Assembly (NCBI GenBank): GCA_001785115.1
Contig: MFSU01000049.1
Coordinates: 812-36,801, forward strand
DNA: 35,990 nt
Source: Candidatus Muproteobacteria bacterium RBG_16_65_34
GTDB lineage: Bacteria; Pseudomonadota; Gammaproteobacteria; Acidiferrobacterales; Sulfurifustaceae
Direction of reading: 5' to 3'
The notes beneath the pieces were generated by a model. That model was not told the origin of the DNA. It saw only the letters and a list, made by a program, of their open reading frames with translations, and did not search any database. The number at the start of each line of letters is the position of its first letter. Within the stretch, counting starts at the first letter, position 1. Positions 8,201-16,841 of the stretch are shown here, piece after piece. A program made the translations under genes and the position numbers.

Positions 8201-8483
8201 CAACTCGCTGCTGCTGATCGACTTCATCCTCGAATACCGCCGCGCCGGTCACGCCCTGCGCGAGGCGGTGTTGCAGGCCGGCGTGGTGCGCCTGCGCCCG
8301 ATCCTGCTCACCGCGTTCGCCATCATTCTGGGCACCTTCGTCATGGCCTTCGACCCGGTGTTCGGCGGGCTCGCGGTCTCGCTCATCTACGGCACCTTCG
8401 CCTCCACAGTGCTGACGCTGCTCGTGATCCCGCTGGTGTACTTCATCTACGAGCAGCGGGTGCAACAGGCCGCGCACCGCTGA
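5274..8483 (+). CDS. RND-family efflux pump, inner-membrane permease
   Basis: A 1069-residue AcrB/HAE1-like RND transporter. It shows the usual duplicated plan: a single N-terminal helix (about residues 23-42), a large periplasmic loop, helices 2-6, another helix near 570 followed by a second periplasmic loop, and C-terminal helices. The tandem aspartates in GLLVDDSIVVIENIFRH are the proton-relay residues of TM4. The pump should drive export by proton antiport with the upstream channel and adaptor; the substrate cannot be read from the sequence. The frame opens at 5250, but that ATG lies inside the intergenic repeat, so ATG 5274 is preferred. No Shine-Dalgarno sequence is visible, probably because the repeat replaced it, so translation may be weak. 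Confidence 0.92.
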   Translation: MDKNNHKLNLAGRIAAYFIDSKLTLLVMAFAFLAGVFAFLVTPREENPKIVVPAANVIVQKPGASPAEIEQLIVKPLEAILQGLAGVEHTHGLALPSLGVVSVQFKVGQPKEESLVKLYDRIMSNRDRMPPGTLQPLVKPADVDDVPILTVSLSCAGPQDCRLRHVANDVLEHLRRVEGTSLAYVHGGRRRAIGVALDLERMRAFNVTLSDIRRVVEATNVDIPSGAFVGGNRVAAVQAGGMLRTASDVGDLVVALAAHRPVYLKQVAAVTDGPEEIERAHRIGYGPAYSGRKPGGYEAPAATIAIAKRAGSNAVTVAEEVLRELDRIRPTVIPQGVDVNVTRNDGAKADDAVNTLMEHLAIAVATVVLLLVFFLGWRAAGVVTVTIPLILFITLAVGLIAGQSINRITLFAVILSLGLLVDDSIVVIENIFRHYARKGADRLRHAVAAVNEIGRPTNLATFTVILAFLPMFWVTGMMGPYMAPIPFNVPVAMLTSLVIAYTVAPWAAYRFLKVRGHEHEGLAHEEHRGFLERHYARIMNRLIADAKARRNFFIGIGVVMLLVLSMPAFNLVLFKMLPKNNTNTFNLTIDMPEGTSLEETDRVARLVGDVVRGHPQVQTYETTVGESGIIDFNGLLRGAGLKQGPHVAEMRVNLRDKHDRRASSVDIVRELRKPIAELAAVTGANIKLVEDPAGPPVRATILAELYGPDYATLRKLAAELRAEVFEKTADVVDTDDSVTDDWTEYRLTVDRERAMLAGIAPAQVAETLNAFLAGLDAGTVHLELEREPVPIRFRIPAADRAGPGDLRKIFFTNPQGRQVALTDIARVEKQTAPKPIFHKDQYPVVYVTGELGSTSQVYAVLKMWNYLRAHELPSGVKLTQYFMADPDTTGYSVRWDGEMRLTLDVFRDLGSAFAVAIVLIYLTLVGYYRSFMTPLIVMGAIPLTVVGVLPGHALMGQYFTATSMIGVIALAGIVVRNSLLLIDFILEYRRAGHALREAVLQAGVVRLRPILLTAFAIILGTFVMAFDPVFGGLAVSLIYGTFASTVLTLLVIPLVYFIYEQRVQQAAHR

Positions 8484-8537
8484 GATGCGGCCGGACGCCG
8501 CGCGCAGGCGGTGGCGCGGGCGTAGACTATAGGGGAC

Positions 8538-9608
8538 ATGGATACCCTGACTCATGCGCTCTCCGGGGCGCTGGTGGCGCGCGCGACGCAGCCGAATGAC
8601 CCGCGACCCGACCGCTTGCCACGGCGTACGCGGATGTGGGTGGGCTTTCTCGCGGCCGCGTTCCCGGACAGCGACTTCGCGCTGCTGTTTCTCGATCCGC
8701 TCACCTACCTCACCACCCACCGCGGAATCACGCACTCGATCGTGATGCTGCCGCTGTGGGCGGCGCTGCTGGCGGTGGCATTCGTATATCTCATGCGCCG
8801 AAGGTATCCGTGGCGCGCATTCGCCGGCGTCTGCGCCTTGGGCATCGGCGCGCATATCGCCGGCGATGTCATCACCGCCTTCGGCACCATGGTGCTCGCG
8901 CCGCTCTCCGACTGGCGCGCGCAGCTCCCGACCACTTTCATCATCGACCCGTATTTCACGACGATCATCGTGGGCGGCCTTTTGGCCTCGGCGTTTTGGC
9001 GCACGACGCGCGCGCCGGCCGTGCTCGGGCTCGCCCTGCTCGCGGCCTATGTCGGTTTCCAGGGGCTGCTCTACGGCCGCGCCCTGGCCGTGGGCACGGC
9101 CTACACCGCGACGCAGGGGATCGAGGAAGCAACGGTCGAGGCGATCCCGCAGCCGTTCTCGCCGTTTCACTGGATGGTGGTCGTGATCGAGCCGGGCGGC
9201 TATCGCCTGAGCTACATAAGTCTCACGCGCGAACAAATTCCCGAAGCGCCGGCCGCCGATGCGTTCTGGTTTCGGCGCATCGTCGCGGCGTACACCCCGG
9301 TGAAGGATGCGGTCTGGACCCGGATCCCCCGCTTCGGCGCGCCAAACACCGCGCACGTGGCGGAGCAGGCCTGGCAGGCCGAGGCGCTCGCACCCTACCG
9401 CCGCTTCGCGCTGCTGCCCGCGGTCTACCGCGTGGACCATTACAGCGAGCGGCTGTGCGTCTGGTTTCAAGACCTGCGCTTCGCGCTCCCGGACCGCAGC
9501 ATGCCGTTTCGCTTCGGCGCCTGCCGCGCAAACGCGGATGCGGCCTGGCAGGTGTATCGGCTCATCGTCCACGACGACGGGCGGGAAATTCCGGACGCGA
9601 TCCAATAA
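8538..9608 (+). CDS. YdjM-type inner-membrane protein (DUF457, putative metal-dependent hydrolase)
   Basis: 356 residues. The N-terminus MDTLTHALSGALVAR and the following HRGITHSIVMLPLW and GAHIAGDVITAFGT segments carry the histidine/aspartate pattern of the LexA-binding, membrane-bound hydrolase family. Four or so hydrophobic helices occupy residues about 30-185; the C-terminal 170 residues look soluble and are not recognised. A GGGG-type ribosome site lies four bases before the ATG, and a TAGACTATAG stretch just upstream could be a -10 region. The biochemical activity of the family is not firmly established. The gene is convergent with priA, with an inverted repeat filling the space between. 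Confidence 0.8.
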   Translation: MDTLTHALSGALVARATQPNDPRPDRLPRRTRMWVGFLAAAFPDSDFALLFLDPLTYLTTHRGITHSIVMLPLWAALLAVAFVYLMRRRYPWRAFAGVCALGIGAHIAGDVITAFGTMVLAPLSDWRAQLPTTFIIDPYFTTIIVGGLLASAFWRTTRAPAVLGLALLAAYVGFQGLLYGRALAVGTAYTATQGIEEATVEAIPQPFSPFHWMVVVIEPGGYRLSYISLTREQIPEAPAADAFWFRRIVAAYTPVKDAVWTRIPRFGAPNTAHVAEQAWQAEALAPYRRFALLPAVYRVDHYSERLCVWFQDLRFALPDRSMPFRFGACRANADAAWQVYRLIVHDDGREIPDAIQ

Positions 9609-9612
9609 GAGT

Positions 9613-9751
9613 GTTTACCGCAGAGAACGCAGAGAACATTCTTAAAATCTGCGGAAATCTGCGTAATCTGCGGATGCAATCGCCGTTTTTAGGTTCAACA
9701 AACCCCTAAAGACGATTTCCTCTGCGATCTCCGCGTTCTCTGCGGTGAAAC
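9613..9751. repeat. Inverted CGCAGAG-type repeat between convergent genes
   Basis: The outer arms are GTTTACCGCAGAGAACGCAG at 9613-9632 and its near inverse, CGTTCTCTGCGGTGAAAC, ending at 9751. Inside are three further tandem TCTGCG-type units (about 9648-9676) and a second inverted section. It fills the whole gap between the ydjM-like stop (9608) and the priA stop (9752), and could act as a two-way terminator. Same family as 2240-2319. Confidence 0.85.
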
Positions 9752-11959
9752 CTAATACATATCAACTGGATCGACGTCGAGCGACCAGCGCACCTGTTTC
9801 CCGAATTTCAATTCGGCGAGCTGCGCCACCCATTGCCCGAGAAAGCCATGCAGCGCCTTGCGGTGCTTGCACTGCACCAGGAGCTGCGCGCGGTGACGGC
9901 CGGCGCGCTTTTCCATCGGCGCGGGCATGGGCTCCAGCACCTGCACCGACGATTCCTGCGCCGGGGCGCGCGCGCGCATGCGCGCCTCCGCGAGAAACCG
10001 CAGGGCCGCGCCGGGGCGGGTCGATTCCGCGCGCAGCAACGCCAGGTGGCTGTAGGGCGGGTAGTCCGTCGCGCGCCGCTCGGCGAGCGCATAGTCGGCG
10101 AAGGCGCCGTAGTCGTGACGCGCGAGGGCGGCAAACACCGGATGCTCCGGGTGCCAGGTCTGGATCAGCACCTCGCCCGGCTTGTCCGCGCGCCCGGCGC
10201 GCCCGGCGACCTGCATGATCTGCTGGAACAGCCTCTCCCCGGATCGGAAATCCGCGCTATAGAGTCCCTGGTCGGCGTTCAGCACGCCGACCAACGTGAC
10301 GCTGGGGAAGTCGTGACCCTTCGACAGCATCTGGGTGCCGACCAGGATATCGGCCTCGCCCGCGTGCACGCGCTTCAATTTTTCTTCGAGCGCCCCCTTG
10401 CGGCGCGTGCTGTCGCGGTCGATGCGCTCGATGCGCGCGGCGGGAAAGAACTTCGTCAGCGCCGCTTCGATGCGCTCCGTGCCCTCGCCCAGGGGATGAA
10501 GCCCGGCGGCGCCGCAGTGCGGACACTTGTCCGCGAGCGGCGCCTCCGCCCCGCAGTGATGGCACTTGAGCTTGCGGCTTTCCCGATGATAGATCAGCCG
10601 CGCGTCGCAGCGCGCGCAGGGCGCCGTCCAGCCGCAGCCGTGGCACATCCACACCGGCGCGAAGCCGCGGCGGTTGAGGAACAAAAGACTTTGCTCGCCC
10701 CGCGCCAGCCGCTCGGCGAGCGCCGCGCGCAGCGGATGCGACAGCCCCTCGGCGGGCTTCAACCGGCGCATATCGAGCACCGCTACCCGTGGCATTCCGG
10801 CGCCGCCGGTGCGGTCCGGAAGCGTAAGCAGTCGGTACGTCCCGACGCGCGCGTTGTTGAGACTTTCGAGCGCGGGCGTGGCCGAGCCGAGCACGACGGG
10901 GATATTTTCCCGCGCGGCGCGCATCACCGCCACATCGCGCGCGCTGTAACGAAACCCTTCGTGCTGCTTATAGGAGGTATCGTGCTCCTCATCCACGATG
11001 ATGAGGCCCAGGTTCTTAAACGGCGCAAACACCGCCGAGCGCGTGCCGAGCACGATCGGCGCCGTGCCGTCGCGCGCCAGAAGCCAGGCGCGCAACCGTT
11101 CCTGATCCGCGAGCGCCGAGTGCAGCACGGCGATCGGCGCGTTGAAACGCCGCTGGAAGCGCTCGATGAGCTGCGGCGTGAGGCCGATCTCGGGCGCCAG
11201 CACAAGCGTCTGGCGGCCCTGCGCGAGCGCACGCTCGATGAGCCGCAGATACACCTCGGTCTTGCCGCTGCCCGTCACGCCGTGCAGCAAAAAGCATTGA
11301 TAACCGCCGAGCGCTCCGGTCACCGCCTCGACGGCCGCCTGCTGGGCGGCATTGGGCTGCGGGGGCGGCTGGATCGCCGCGGGCGAGGCGGCGAGGCGGT
11401 CGTGCACCTGGACTTCGATCCAACCCCGCGCGCTCAGGGCCTTGAGCGCCGCCCGCCAACGCGGAGAAATGTTCTCGAGCGCCTCGGCCTCAAGCCCCGC
11501 CGGGGCGCGTGCGAGCGCCTCGAGCAGGCGGCGCTGCGCCGGGGCGCGTGCGAGCGCCGCGGGATCGGCGGCGCGGCCCGCGGCGCTGAGCGACCACAGG
11601 CGCACGCCCTCGACCGCCGCCGCGCGGCCCGCACGCAGCCACGCGGGCAAGGCCGCGGCGACGACCTCGCCTACGGGGTGGTGGTAGTACTCCGCGGCCC
11701 AGGCGAGGAGCTTCAGGAACGACGCCGGCAGGAGCGGCGCGGCATCCAGCACCCGCGCGATGCGTTTCAGGCGCGCGTGCGGCAGATCGCTTTCCGGCGC
11801 CGTGCCGAGCACCACGCCCACGAGCTCGCGCTTTCCGAAGGGCACGCGCACGCGCGCACCGACGGCCGGCACGCCGACCTCCGACGGCGCGAGATAGTCG
11901 AACAGGCGGTAGAGCGGCGCGGGAACGGCGACTTGGTAAATCGGCTGCGAGCGGGCCAT
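9752..11959 (-). CDS. priA: Primosomal protein N' (replication-restart helicase PriA)
   Basis: 735 residues, normal for PriA. An N-terminal 3'-DNA-binding domain (residues about 5-100) is followed by a superfamily 2 helicase core. The core has Walker A in GVTGSGKTEVYL near residue 228, the DEEHD Walker B, and the GSATPALESL motif III. Between the helicase lobes lie the zinc-binding cysteines (CHGCGWTAPCARC and CHHCG ... CPHCG). The protein reloads the replisome at collapsed forks. ATG 11959 gives the standard N-terminus; no strong ribosome site was seen. The start faces a 555-base stretch without a convincing gene. Confidence 0.96.
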   Translation of the reverse strand: MARSQPIYQVAVPAPLYRLFDYLAPSEVGVPAVGARVRVPFGKRELVGVVLGTAPESDLPHARLKRIARVLDAAPLLPASFLKLLAWAAEYYHHPVGEVVAAALPAWLRAGRAAAVEGVRLWSLSAAGRAADPAALARAPAQRRLLEALARAPAGLEAEALENISPRWRAALKALSARGWIEVQVHDRLAASPAAIQPPPQPNAAQQAAVEAVTGALGGYQCFLLHGVTGSGKTEVYLRLIERALAQGRQTLVLAPEIGLTPQLIERFQRRFNAPIAVLHSALADQERLRAWLLARDGTAPIVLGTRSAVFAPFKNLGLIIVDEEHDTSYKQHEGFRYSARDVAVMRAARENIPVVLGSATPALESLNNARVGTYRLLTLPDRTGGAGMPRVAVLDMRRLKPAEGLSHPLRAALAERLARGEQSLLFLNRRGFAPVWMCHGCGWTAPCARCDARLIYHRESRKLKCHHCGAEAPLADKCPHCGAAGLHPLGEGTERIEAALTKFFPAARIERIDRDSTRRKGALEEKLKRVHAGEADILVGTQMLSKGHDFPSVTLVGVLNADQGLYSADFRSGERLFQQIMQVAGRAGRADKPGEVLIQTWHPEHPVFAALARHDYGAFADYALAERRATDYPPYSHLALLRAESTRPGAALRFLAEARMRARAPAQESSVQVLEPMPAPMEKRAGRHRAQLLVQCKHRKALHGFLGQWVAQLAELKFGKQVRWSLDVDPVDMY

Positions 11960-12514
11960 GGCCCCCGACTTTAATTCATATGCCGCAGAAAGAAAAAAGT
12001 GCCGATGCCGTGGACAGGCGCGTGAAACAATCTGGCTCCACGTTCAAACGCATGCCAACAAGTTGCGCTAACTGCTTGTTGGACAAAGCCCCTTTGGATT
12101 ACTCACAGGAGCTGTGGATAAGATTGTTAATAGTCCGTAGCGATGCCACGCGCGCCCGCCAAAGCACTGTGGTTTTGCTCGCTTGATTAAAAAATAGTCT
12201 ATGCATAAAACCCGAGACGGTTCAGATGGTTACGACGGTGTCATATTTTTGACAACAAATCTTTGCCTTTCTGCCACAGGAAATTATTGCAGCGTTTCTG
12301 CATGTGCATAAATAATCGGCAGCTCCTCAGGAATTTCCCCAATCTTGCGGGCAGTTACCAGTTACCAACGCAATGAACGCGCCCCGGTCGCGCGCGTAAT
12401 TTCGCGCAGATCGGGATGGTTTTTCAAACGCGTGGGTCAGGGTGGCGTTTTCATGATAAAAAGGCGCACAAAAGCCGACGATTCAGTGCAAACGCGGACC
12501 CCGAGGTGCACCGA
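11960..12514. other. Gene-poor, lower-GC region between priA and the nitroreductase
   Basis: A 555-base stretch visibly richer in A+T than its surroundings. The only open frame of note (11980-12186, + strand, 68 codons) has no recognisable domain or ribosome site and is not called. A TTGATT/TAAAAC pair spaced 17 bases apart around 12184-12212 could be a promoter reading rightwards. A short tandem AGTTACC-AGTTACC occurs near 12353-12366. No tRNA or structured RNA was recognised. The region should contain promoters for both flanking genes. Confidence 0.5.
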
Positions 12515-13120
12515 ATGACCAGCAAGGTTGCCAAAACGCAGGTTCCCATCCACGAGCTCGTCGCCCGGCGCTGGAGCGGACGCGCCTTCGACCGCGACCG
12601 GCCGCTCGAGCGGGTGCAACTGATCGCGCTGCTTGAGGCGGCGCGCTGGGCCCCAAGCTGCTACGGTGACGAGCCTTGGCGCGTAATCGTCTGGGACCGG
12701 CTCCAGGACGAATCGTTGTGGAGGAAGGCCTTCGAGTGCCTGGGCGAGTGGAATCAGCGGTGGGTGAAGAACGCGCCGGTGCTGATGCTCACGGTCGCCG
12801 ACAGCGTGTTTGAGAAGAACGGCAAGCCGAACCGCTGGGGACAACATGACACCGGGGCGGCGGGCGAGAACCTGTATCTCCAGGCCGCGGCGCTCGGCCT
12901 CATGGCACACCCGATGGGCGGGTTCGACGCCGATAAGGCGCGCCGGGTATTCGCCATCCCCGAGCAATTCGCACCCATGGCCATGATCGCCGTCGGACAT
13001 CCCGCGCCCGCGGAGGTTCTCGAAGGGGAATATCGCGAGCTCGAGCTCGCCGGGCGCACACGCAAACCGCTGGGCGAGCGCTTTTTCGAGGGCGGCTGGG
13101 GAACGCCGGTCAGCGCCTGA
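12515..13120 (+). CDS. Nitroreductase-family flavoprotein
   Basis: 201 residues in the FMN-dependent nitroreductase fold. The N-terminal FMN-binding arginines (RRWSGRAFDRDRPL), the RWAPSCYGDEPWR loop and the C-terminal helix with AAALGLMAHPMGGFD are characteristic. It should reduce nitro or quinone compounds, or related acceptors, using NAD(P)H; the substrate is unknown. The frame opens at 12416, but ATG 12515 is chosen because the family N-terminus begins there and GAGGTG lies six bases upstream. Its 3' end overlaps the tail of the convergent GGDEF-EAL gene by 11 bases. Confidence 0.87.
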   Translation: MTSKVAKTQVPIHELVARRWSGRAFDRDRPLERVQLIALLEAARWAPSCYGDEPWRVIVWDRLQDESLWRKAFECLGEWNQRWVKNAPVLMLTVADSVFEKNGKPNRWGQHDTGAAGENLYLQAAALGLMAHPMGGFDADKARRVFAIPEQFAPMAMIAVGHPAPAEVLEGEYRELELAGRTRKPLGERFFEGGWGTPVSA

Positions 13121-15587
13121 GCGGAACGGCGCGCGCTTCAACGCGCGCGGCTTTGTCTTTGCCGGACTTCTTCATGCCCCAAAGCGACTGCTCGAGCCAC
13201 ACCTCGAGATCCTCCGGCGACAGCGGACGACTGAGAAAAAGCCCCTGAGCCAGGTCGCAACCGAGCTCCCGCAAGCGCCGGTAGACCGCCTCGCTCTCGG
13301 CTCCCTCGGCCACCACCTCGAGACCGAGGTGGTGCGCCAGCTCGACACTGGTGCGGACGATCGCCGCGTCGTTCTCGTCCTTGATCATGCCGGTGACGAA
13401 GGTCTTGTCGATCTTGATCGCGTCCACCGGAAGACGCTTCAGGTACGAAAGCGAGGAATAGCCGGTGCCGAAATCGTCGATCGTGAGCTTGAGCCCCATG
13501 GCCGACAGCCGCGCGAGCATGTCCAACGCGCGCGCGGGGTCGGTCATCACCGCGCTCTCCGTGATCTCGAGCTCCAGCCACGCTGGCTCAACCTGGTGCG
13601 CGGCCAACTGCTCGGCGATGGTGTCCGCGAGCGAAGGGTCCTGGAGATCGCACACCGACAGGTTCACCGCAACGGAGACCGGAAACCCCATCCGGCGCAG
13701 CCGCGCACTTTGCTGCATGGCCTCGTTGAGCACCCACGGCGTGAGGTTGCGGATCTGGCCGGTCTGCTCCAGCAGCGAGATGAACGCATCGGGCGGTATG
13801 ACGCCCTCGCGCGGGTGGTTCCAGCGCACCAGGGCCTCGACCCCCTCGACCCGGCCGCTCGCGAGGTTCACCTTCGGCTGATAGCAGAGCGTGAACTGCT
13901 CCTGCTCGATCGCCTGACGCAGCTCGCTCAAGAGCGCAAGCCGCGTCCCGTAGTGCTGATCCATCTTCGTATCGTAGAAGGCGAATCCGCTGTTGGCGGT
14001 CTTGGCGGCGTACATGGCGACGTCCGCGCGCTGGAGCAGGACGTTCGCCTCCACGCCGTGGTCCGGATGCAGCACAATGCCGATGCTGGCGCTGATATCG
14101 AGATGGTGCTCATGGAACACGAAGGGCGAACGCAACGTCTGCAGCAGCATGCGCGCCGCGGTCTCGGCCTGCTTGACGCTGACCGCGGACAGCAGCACGG
14201 CGAATTCATCTCCGCCCAGGCGCGCGACCATGTCGGAGTCGCGCAGCTTGTCGCGCAACCGCTCGGCCACCTGCTCGAGCAGCAGATCCCCGATGTGGTG
14301 CCCGAGGGTATCGTTGATGTCCTTGAAATGGTCGAGATCCATGATGATGAGCGCAAACGGCCGATGCTCGCGCTTGGCGGCGTGGATCGTCTGGCGCAGC
14401 CGGTCCAGGAACATGGCGCGGTTCGGCAACTGCGTGAGCGGATCGGTGAAGGCGATGTCGTCCATGTTGACACGCAACTCCCGCATGCCCGCGATCATCG
14501 CGTTGAACTCGACCACCAGCTCGGCGACCTCGGCGGTGCCGCGGACCGGCACCGGATGCACCGGCGCCTGAACGTCCCGGCGCACGCCGCGCAGCCGTTC
14601 GGCCAGTGCGCGCAACGGCTCGATGGCGGTCTTCTGCAGCGCTACAAGCGCCACGAACATGAACGCTACGGTGAGAAGTACGGCAACGAATAAAATGAAG
14701 TATCGGGCCTGCGCGAAGCCCGCGTGAACATCGCTCATGTCCTTGAGCGCGGCGATTTTGAGCGCCATCGCCCGGCCCCGCTCATGGGCGCTGAACGCGT
14801 GTTCGACGACGATGGCCTCGTCCGTCGTGTCCGGCGCGGGCCACTTGCCGAGTTGGTGCAGGACGCGCCCGCTCACCATACGCAATTCGAGCGGCAGCGC
14901 CATGCCGGCTTGCATCGCGCCCAGACGGCGCTCAACGCCCATCACAACCTGGAGATATCCCACGGGGGCCTCGCGCCCCAGTGGAATCAATACCGCGTAA
15001 TGCAGTCCGTCTTGCAGGCAGAATCCCGAGAGCGGCGCGCGGATCCCGGGCGCGACTTTTGCGGCGGGGGCGCGCCAATTCGCGCAGAGCAGCGCGGCGA
15101 GGGACAAGTCCTGCGGGCGCGAGGCGTGCGCCAGGATATTGAGCTTGGCGTCATAGGCCTGGAGCTGGGCCGGCGCGACTTCGCCGAGCAGGCGCTCGTG
15201 ATGTTGCGCGAGCACGCCCAGGCGCCGGGCGAGCGCGCGCTCGTCGCGCGCTCCCAGCGCGGCGATCAGCCCGGCATCGTTCTGCGCCGCTTCGCCCAGC
15301 CACTGCGCGCGCACCGTCAGGTCCCGGCGCAGCGCGCCGAATTCCGATCTCAGATAATCCGTCAGGACGGCGCGCTGCTGCTCGATCGCGAGATCGCGAT
15401 AGACGGCGGCGCCCGCAAACGTGAGCGCAAGGCCCAGGGCGCCGAGCGTGAGGACGGTAGCGATGAGGCTGGTGCGCATCGAGACGCGCCGGAAGAACCG
15501 CGCGAAACGCCGGCCGAGGCGGTTGCGCCGCGCCTCGGACGCGCTCTCATCGCCTGCTGTCGGATTGATTCTGGCTTCGTTGACCAC
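13110..15587 (-). CDS. Membrane-bound diguanylate cyclase/phosphodiesterase (GGDEF-EAL) with periplasmic sensor
   Basis: 825 residues from a GTG start. TM1 (about 40-62) and TM2 (about 292-316) bracket a periplasmic sensor region of about 230 residues. A HAMP-like segment (ALAERLRGVRRDVQ) follows. The GGDEF motif is intact at 458-462, with an RDSD inhibitory site exactly five residues before it. The EAL domain is also intact: EAL at 584-586, then EITES, DDFGTGYSSLSYLKRLP and EGAES. Both synthesis and hydrolysis of cyclic di-GMP are therefore plausible, with feedback control at the I-site. An internal ATG at residue 37 is an alternative start, still upstream of TM1. The sensed signal is unknown, and no partner gene lies nearby. 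Confidence 0.93.
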   Translation of the reverse strand: MVNEARINPTAGDESASEARRNRLGRRFARFFRRVSMRTSLIATVLTLGALGLALTFAGAAVYRDLAIEQQRAVLTDYLRSEFGALRRDLTVRAQWLGEAAQNDAGLIAALGARDERALARRLGVLAQHHERLLGEVAPAQLQAYDAKLNILAHASRPQDLSLAALLCANWRAPAAKVAPGIRAPLSGFCLQDGLHYAVLIPLGREAPVGYLQVVMGVERRLGAMQAGMALPLELRMVSGRVLHQLGKWPAPDTTDEAIVVEHAFSAHERGRAMALKIAALKDMSDVHAGFAQARYFILFVAVLLTVAFMFVALVALQKTAIEPLRALAERLRGVRRDVQAPVHPVPVRGTAEVAELVVEFNAMIAGMRELRVNMDDIAFTDPLTQLPNRAMFLDRLRQTIHAAKREHRPFALIIMDLDHFKDINDTLGHHIGDLLLEQVAERLRDKLRDSDMVARLGGDEFAVLLSAVSVKQAETAARMLLQTLRSPFVFHEHHLDISASIGIVLHPDHGVEANVLLQRADVAMYAAKTANSGFAFYDTKMDQHYGTRLALLSELRQAIEQEQFTLCYQPKVNLASGRVEGVEALVRWNHPREGVIPPDAFISLLEQTGQIRNLTPWVLNEAMQQSARLRRMGFPVSVAVNLSVCDLQDPSLADTIAEQLAAHQVEPAWLELEITESAVMTDPARALDMLARLSAMGLKLTIDDFGTGYSSLSYLKRLPVDAIKIDKTFVTGMIKDENDAAIVRTSVELAHHLGLEVVAEGAESEAVYRRLRELGCDLAQGLFLSRPLSPEDLEVWLEQSLWGMKKSGKDKAARVEARAVPLRR

Positions 15588-15900
15588 GTGTGGCTCTGCC
15601 TGGTGAAATTATGGGCCCGAACGACCGCCCGTCTCCCGCTGCACGCTAAGCACGCCACCCTGGCTGGGATGTCAGAAATCAGTGCAATTCCGGTGCCATC
15701 TGTTAGCCGCTTGCAATCAAGATGTTATGCAACGCTTCGGGCCGCCGGAAGCGCTGCGCGGCAGGTAACGGAAACGCGGTGTGCGGTGGCCGACGCGCGG
15801 AGCGCATTTTGGGCAGGCGGACGTGAAGATCGGGCCGCTTCTCACGATAAGCCGGGGCCACTACATTAAAGGACCGAAATTTCGGTAGGCGAATACAGAC
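15588..15900. other. Divergent intergenic region between the GGDEF-EAL gene and the fructosamine kinase
   Basis: 313 bases without a convincing gene. The most distinctive item is a 14-base perfect palindrome at 15873-15886, listed separately. The remainder is moderately GC-rich, with no RNA-like structure recognised. It should hold promoters for both divergent genes. Confidence 0.5.
15873..15886. promoter_or_regulatory. 14-bp perfect palindrome, possible operator
   Basis: ACCGAAATTTCGGT reads the same on both strands and ends 14 bases before the ATG of the fructosamine-kinase gene. A symmetric site in that position could bind a dimeric repressor. It also overlaps the zone where a ribosome site would be, and no strong Shine-Dalgarno sequence is seen there. 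Confidence 0.4.
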
Positions 15901-16785
15901 ATGTCCCTGTGGATGGAGGTGGCGCGACAGGTTTCGGCGGCGACGGGTGAGGCCTTCGCGCTGGCCTCCCGGCGCGACGCAGGCGGCGGGTGCATCAACT
16001 CCGCCGTGGTGCTCGAGGGCGAGGACGGTCGGCGCTATTTTGTAAAGCTCAACGACGCCGCGCGGCTTTCGATGTTCGAAGCCGAGGCCGAGGGGCTTGA
16101 AGAGCTAGCCGCTGCTCGCGCGGTGCGCGTGCCACGTCCGATCTGCTCCGGAGCCGATGAGGGAACCGCCTATCTCGTGCTGGAATACCTGGATCTGAGC
16201 GGCGGCGGCCGCGATCAGGAACTCCTCGGCCGGCAACTGGCGCAACTGCACCGCAGGACAGAGCCCCGCTTCGGCTGGCGCCGGGACAACACCATCGGCT
16301 CGACGCCCCAGATCAACACCCCGAGCGACGATTGGGTCGAGTTCTGGCGCCGCCATCGCCTCGGCTATCAACTGGCACTCGCCGCGCGCAACGGTTATGG
16401 CGGCGCGCTGCAACGTCTGGGCGAACGACTCATGCAAGAGCTGCCGGCCTTCTTCACCAGTTACAGCCCTGCCGCCTCACTGCTGCACGGCGACCTCTGG
16501 GGCGGCAACCGCGGCGCCACGGCCGAAGGCGAACCCGTGATCTTCGACCCGGCGGTGTACTACGGCGACCGCGAAACCGACCTCGCCATGACCGAGCTCT
16601 TCGGCGGCTTCTCCGGTCGGTTCTACGACGCCTACCGCGAGGAGTGGGCGCTCGATGCCGGCTACTCGGTGCGCAAGACGCTCTATAACCTCTACCACGT
16701 TCTCAATCATCTGAATTTGTTCGGCGGCGCCTACGGCGCGCAGGCGCAGCGCATGATGGAAGCGCTGCTAAGCGAGATCCGCTGA
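15901..16785 (+). CDS. Fructosamine kinase family protein
   Basis: 294 residues with an aminoglycoside-phosphotransferase-like kinase fold. Visible landmarks are the nucleotide-binding lysine in YFVKL (residues 46-50), the catalytic loop HGDLWGGN (196-203) and the metal-binding DPAVYYGDRETDLAM (216-230). Family members (YniA, FN3K-related) phosphorylate sugar adducts on protein amines, ribulosamines or erythrulosamines, so they can break down and repair glycated proteins. Length is typical. It stands alone, with a 14-bp palindrome just upstream and a MITE-like element downstream. Confidence 0.92.
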   Translation: MSLWMEVARQVSAATGEAFALASRRDAGGGCINSAVVLEGEDGRRYFVKLNDAARLSMFEAEAEGLEELAAARAVRVPRPICSGADEGTAYLVLEYLDLSGGGRDQELLGRQLAQLHRRTEPRFGWRRDNTIGSTPQINTPSDDWVEFWRRHRLGYQLALAARNGYGGALQRLGERLMQELPAFFTSYSPAASLLHGDLWGGNRGATAEGEPVIFDPAVYYGDRETDLAMTELFGGFSGRFYDAYREEWALDAGYSVRKTLYNLYHVLNHLNLFGGAYGAQAQRMMEALLSEIR

Positions 16786-16841
16786 AAATTCACCACGGAG
16801 GGCTGTGTCAAAGACAAACGGATCAAGGAGCCTCTAAGAAT

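Noticed and set aside
9833-11974. Long plus-strand open frame opposite priA
   Set aside because: Shadow of priA; composition biased and no recognisable fold.
11980-12186. 68-codon plus-strand open frame upstream of the nitroreductase
   Set aside because: No ribosome site, domain or coding-like composition; kept only as part of the intergenic description.
13329-14693. Plus-strand open frame opposite the GGDEF-EAL gene
   Set aside because: Antisense shadow; the minus-strand reading has intact catalytic motifs.
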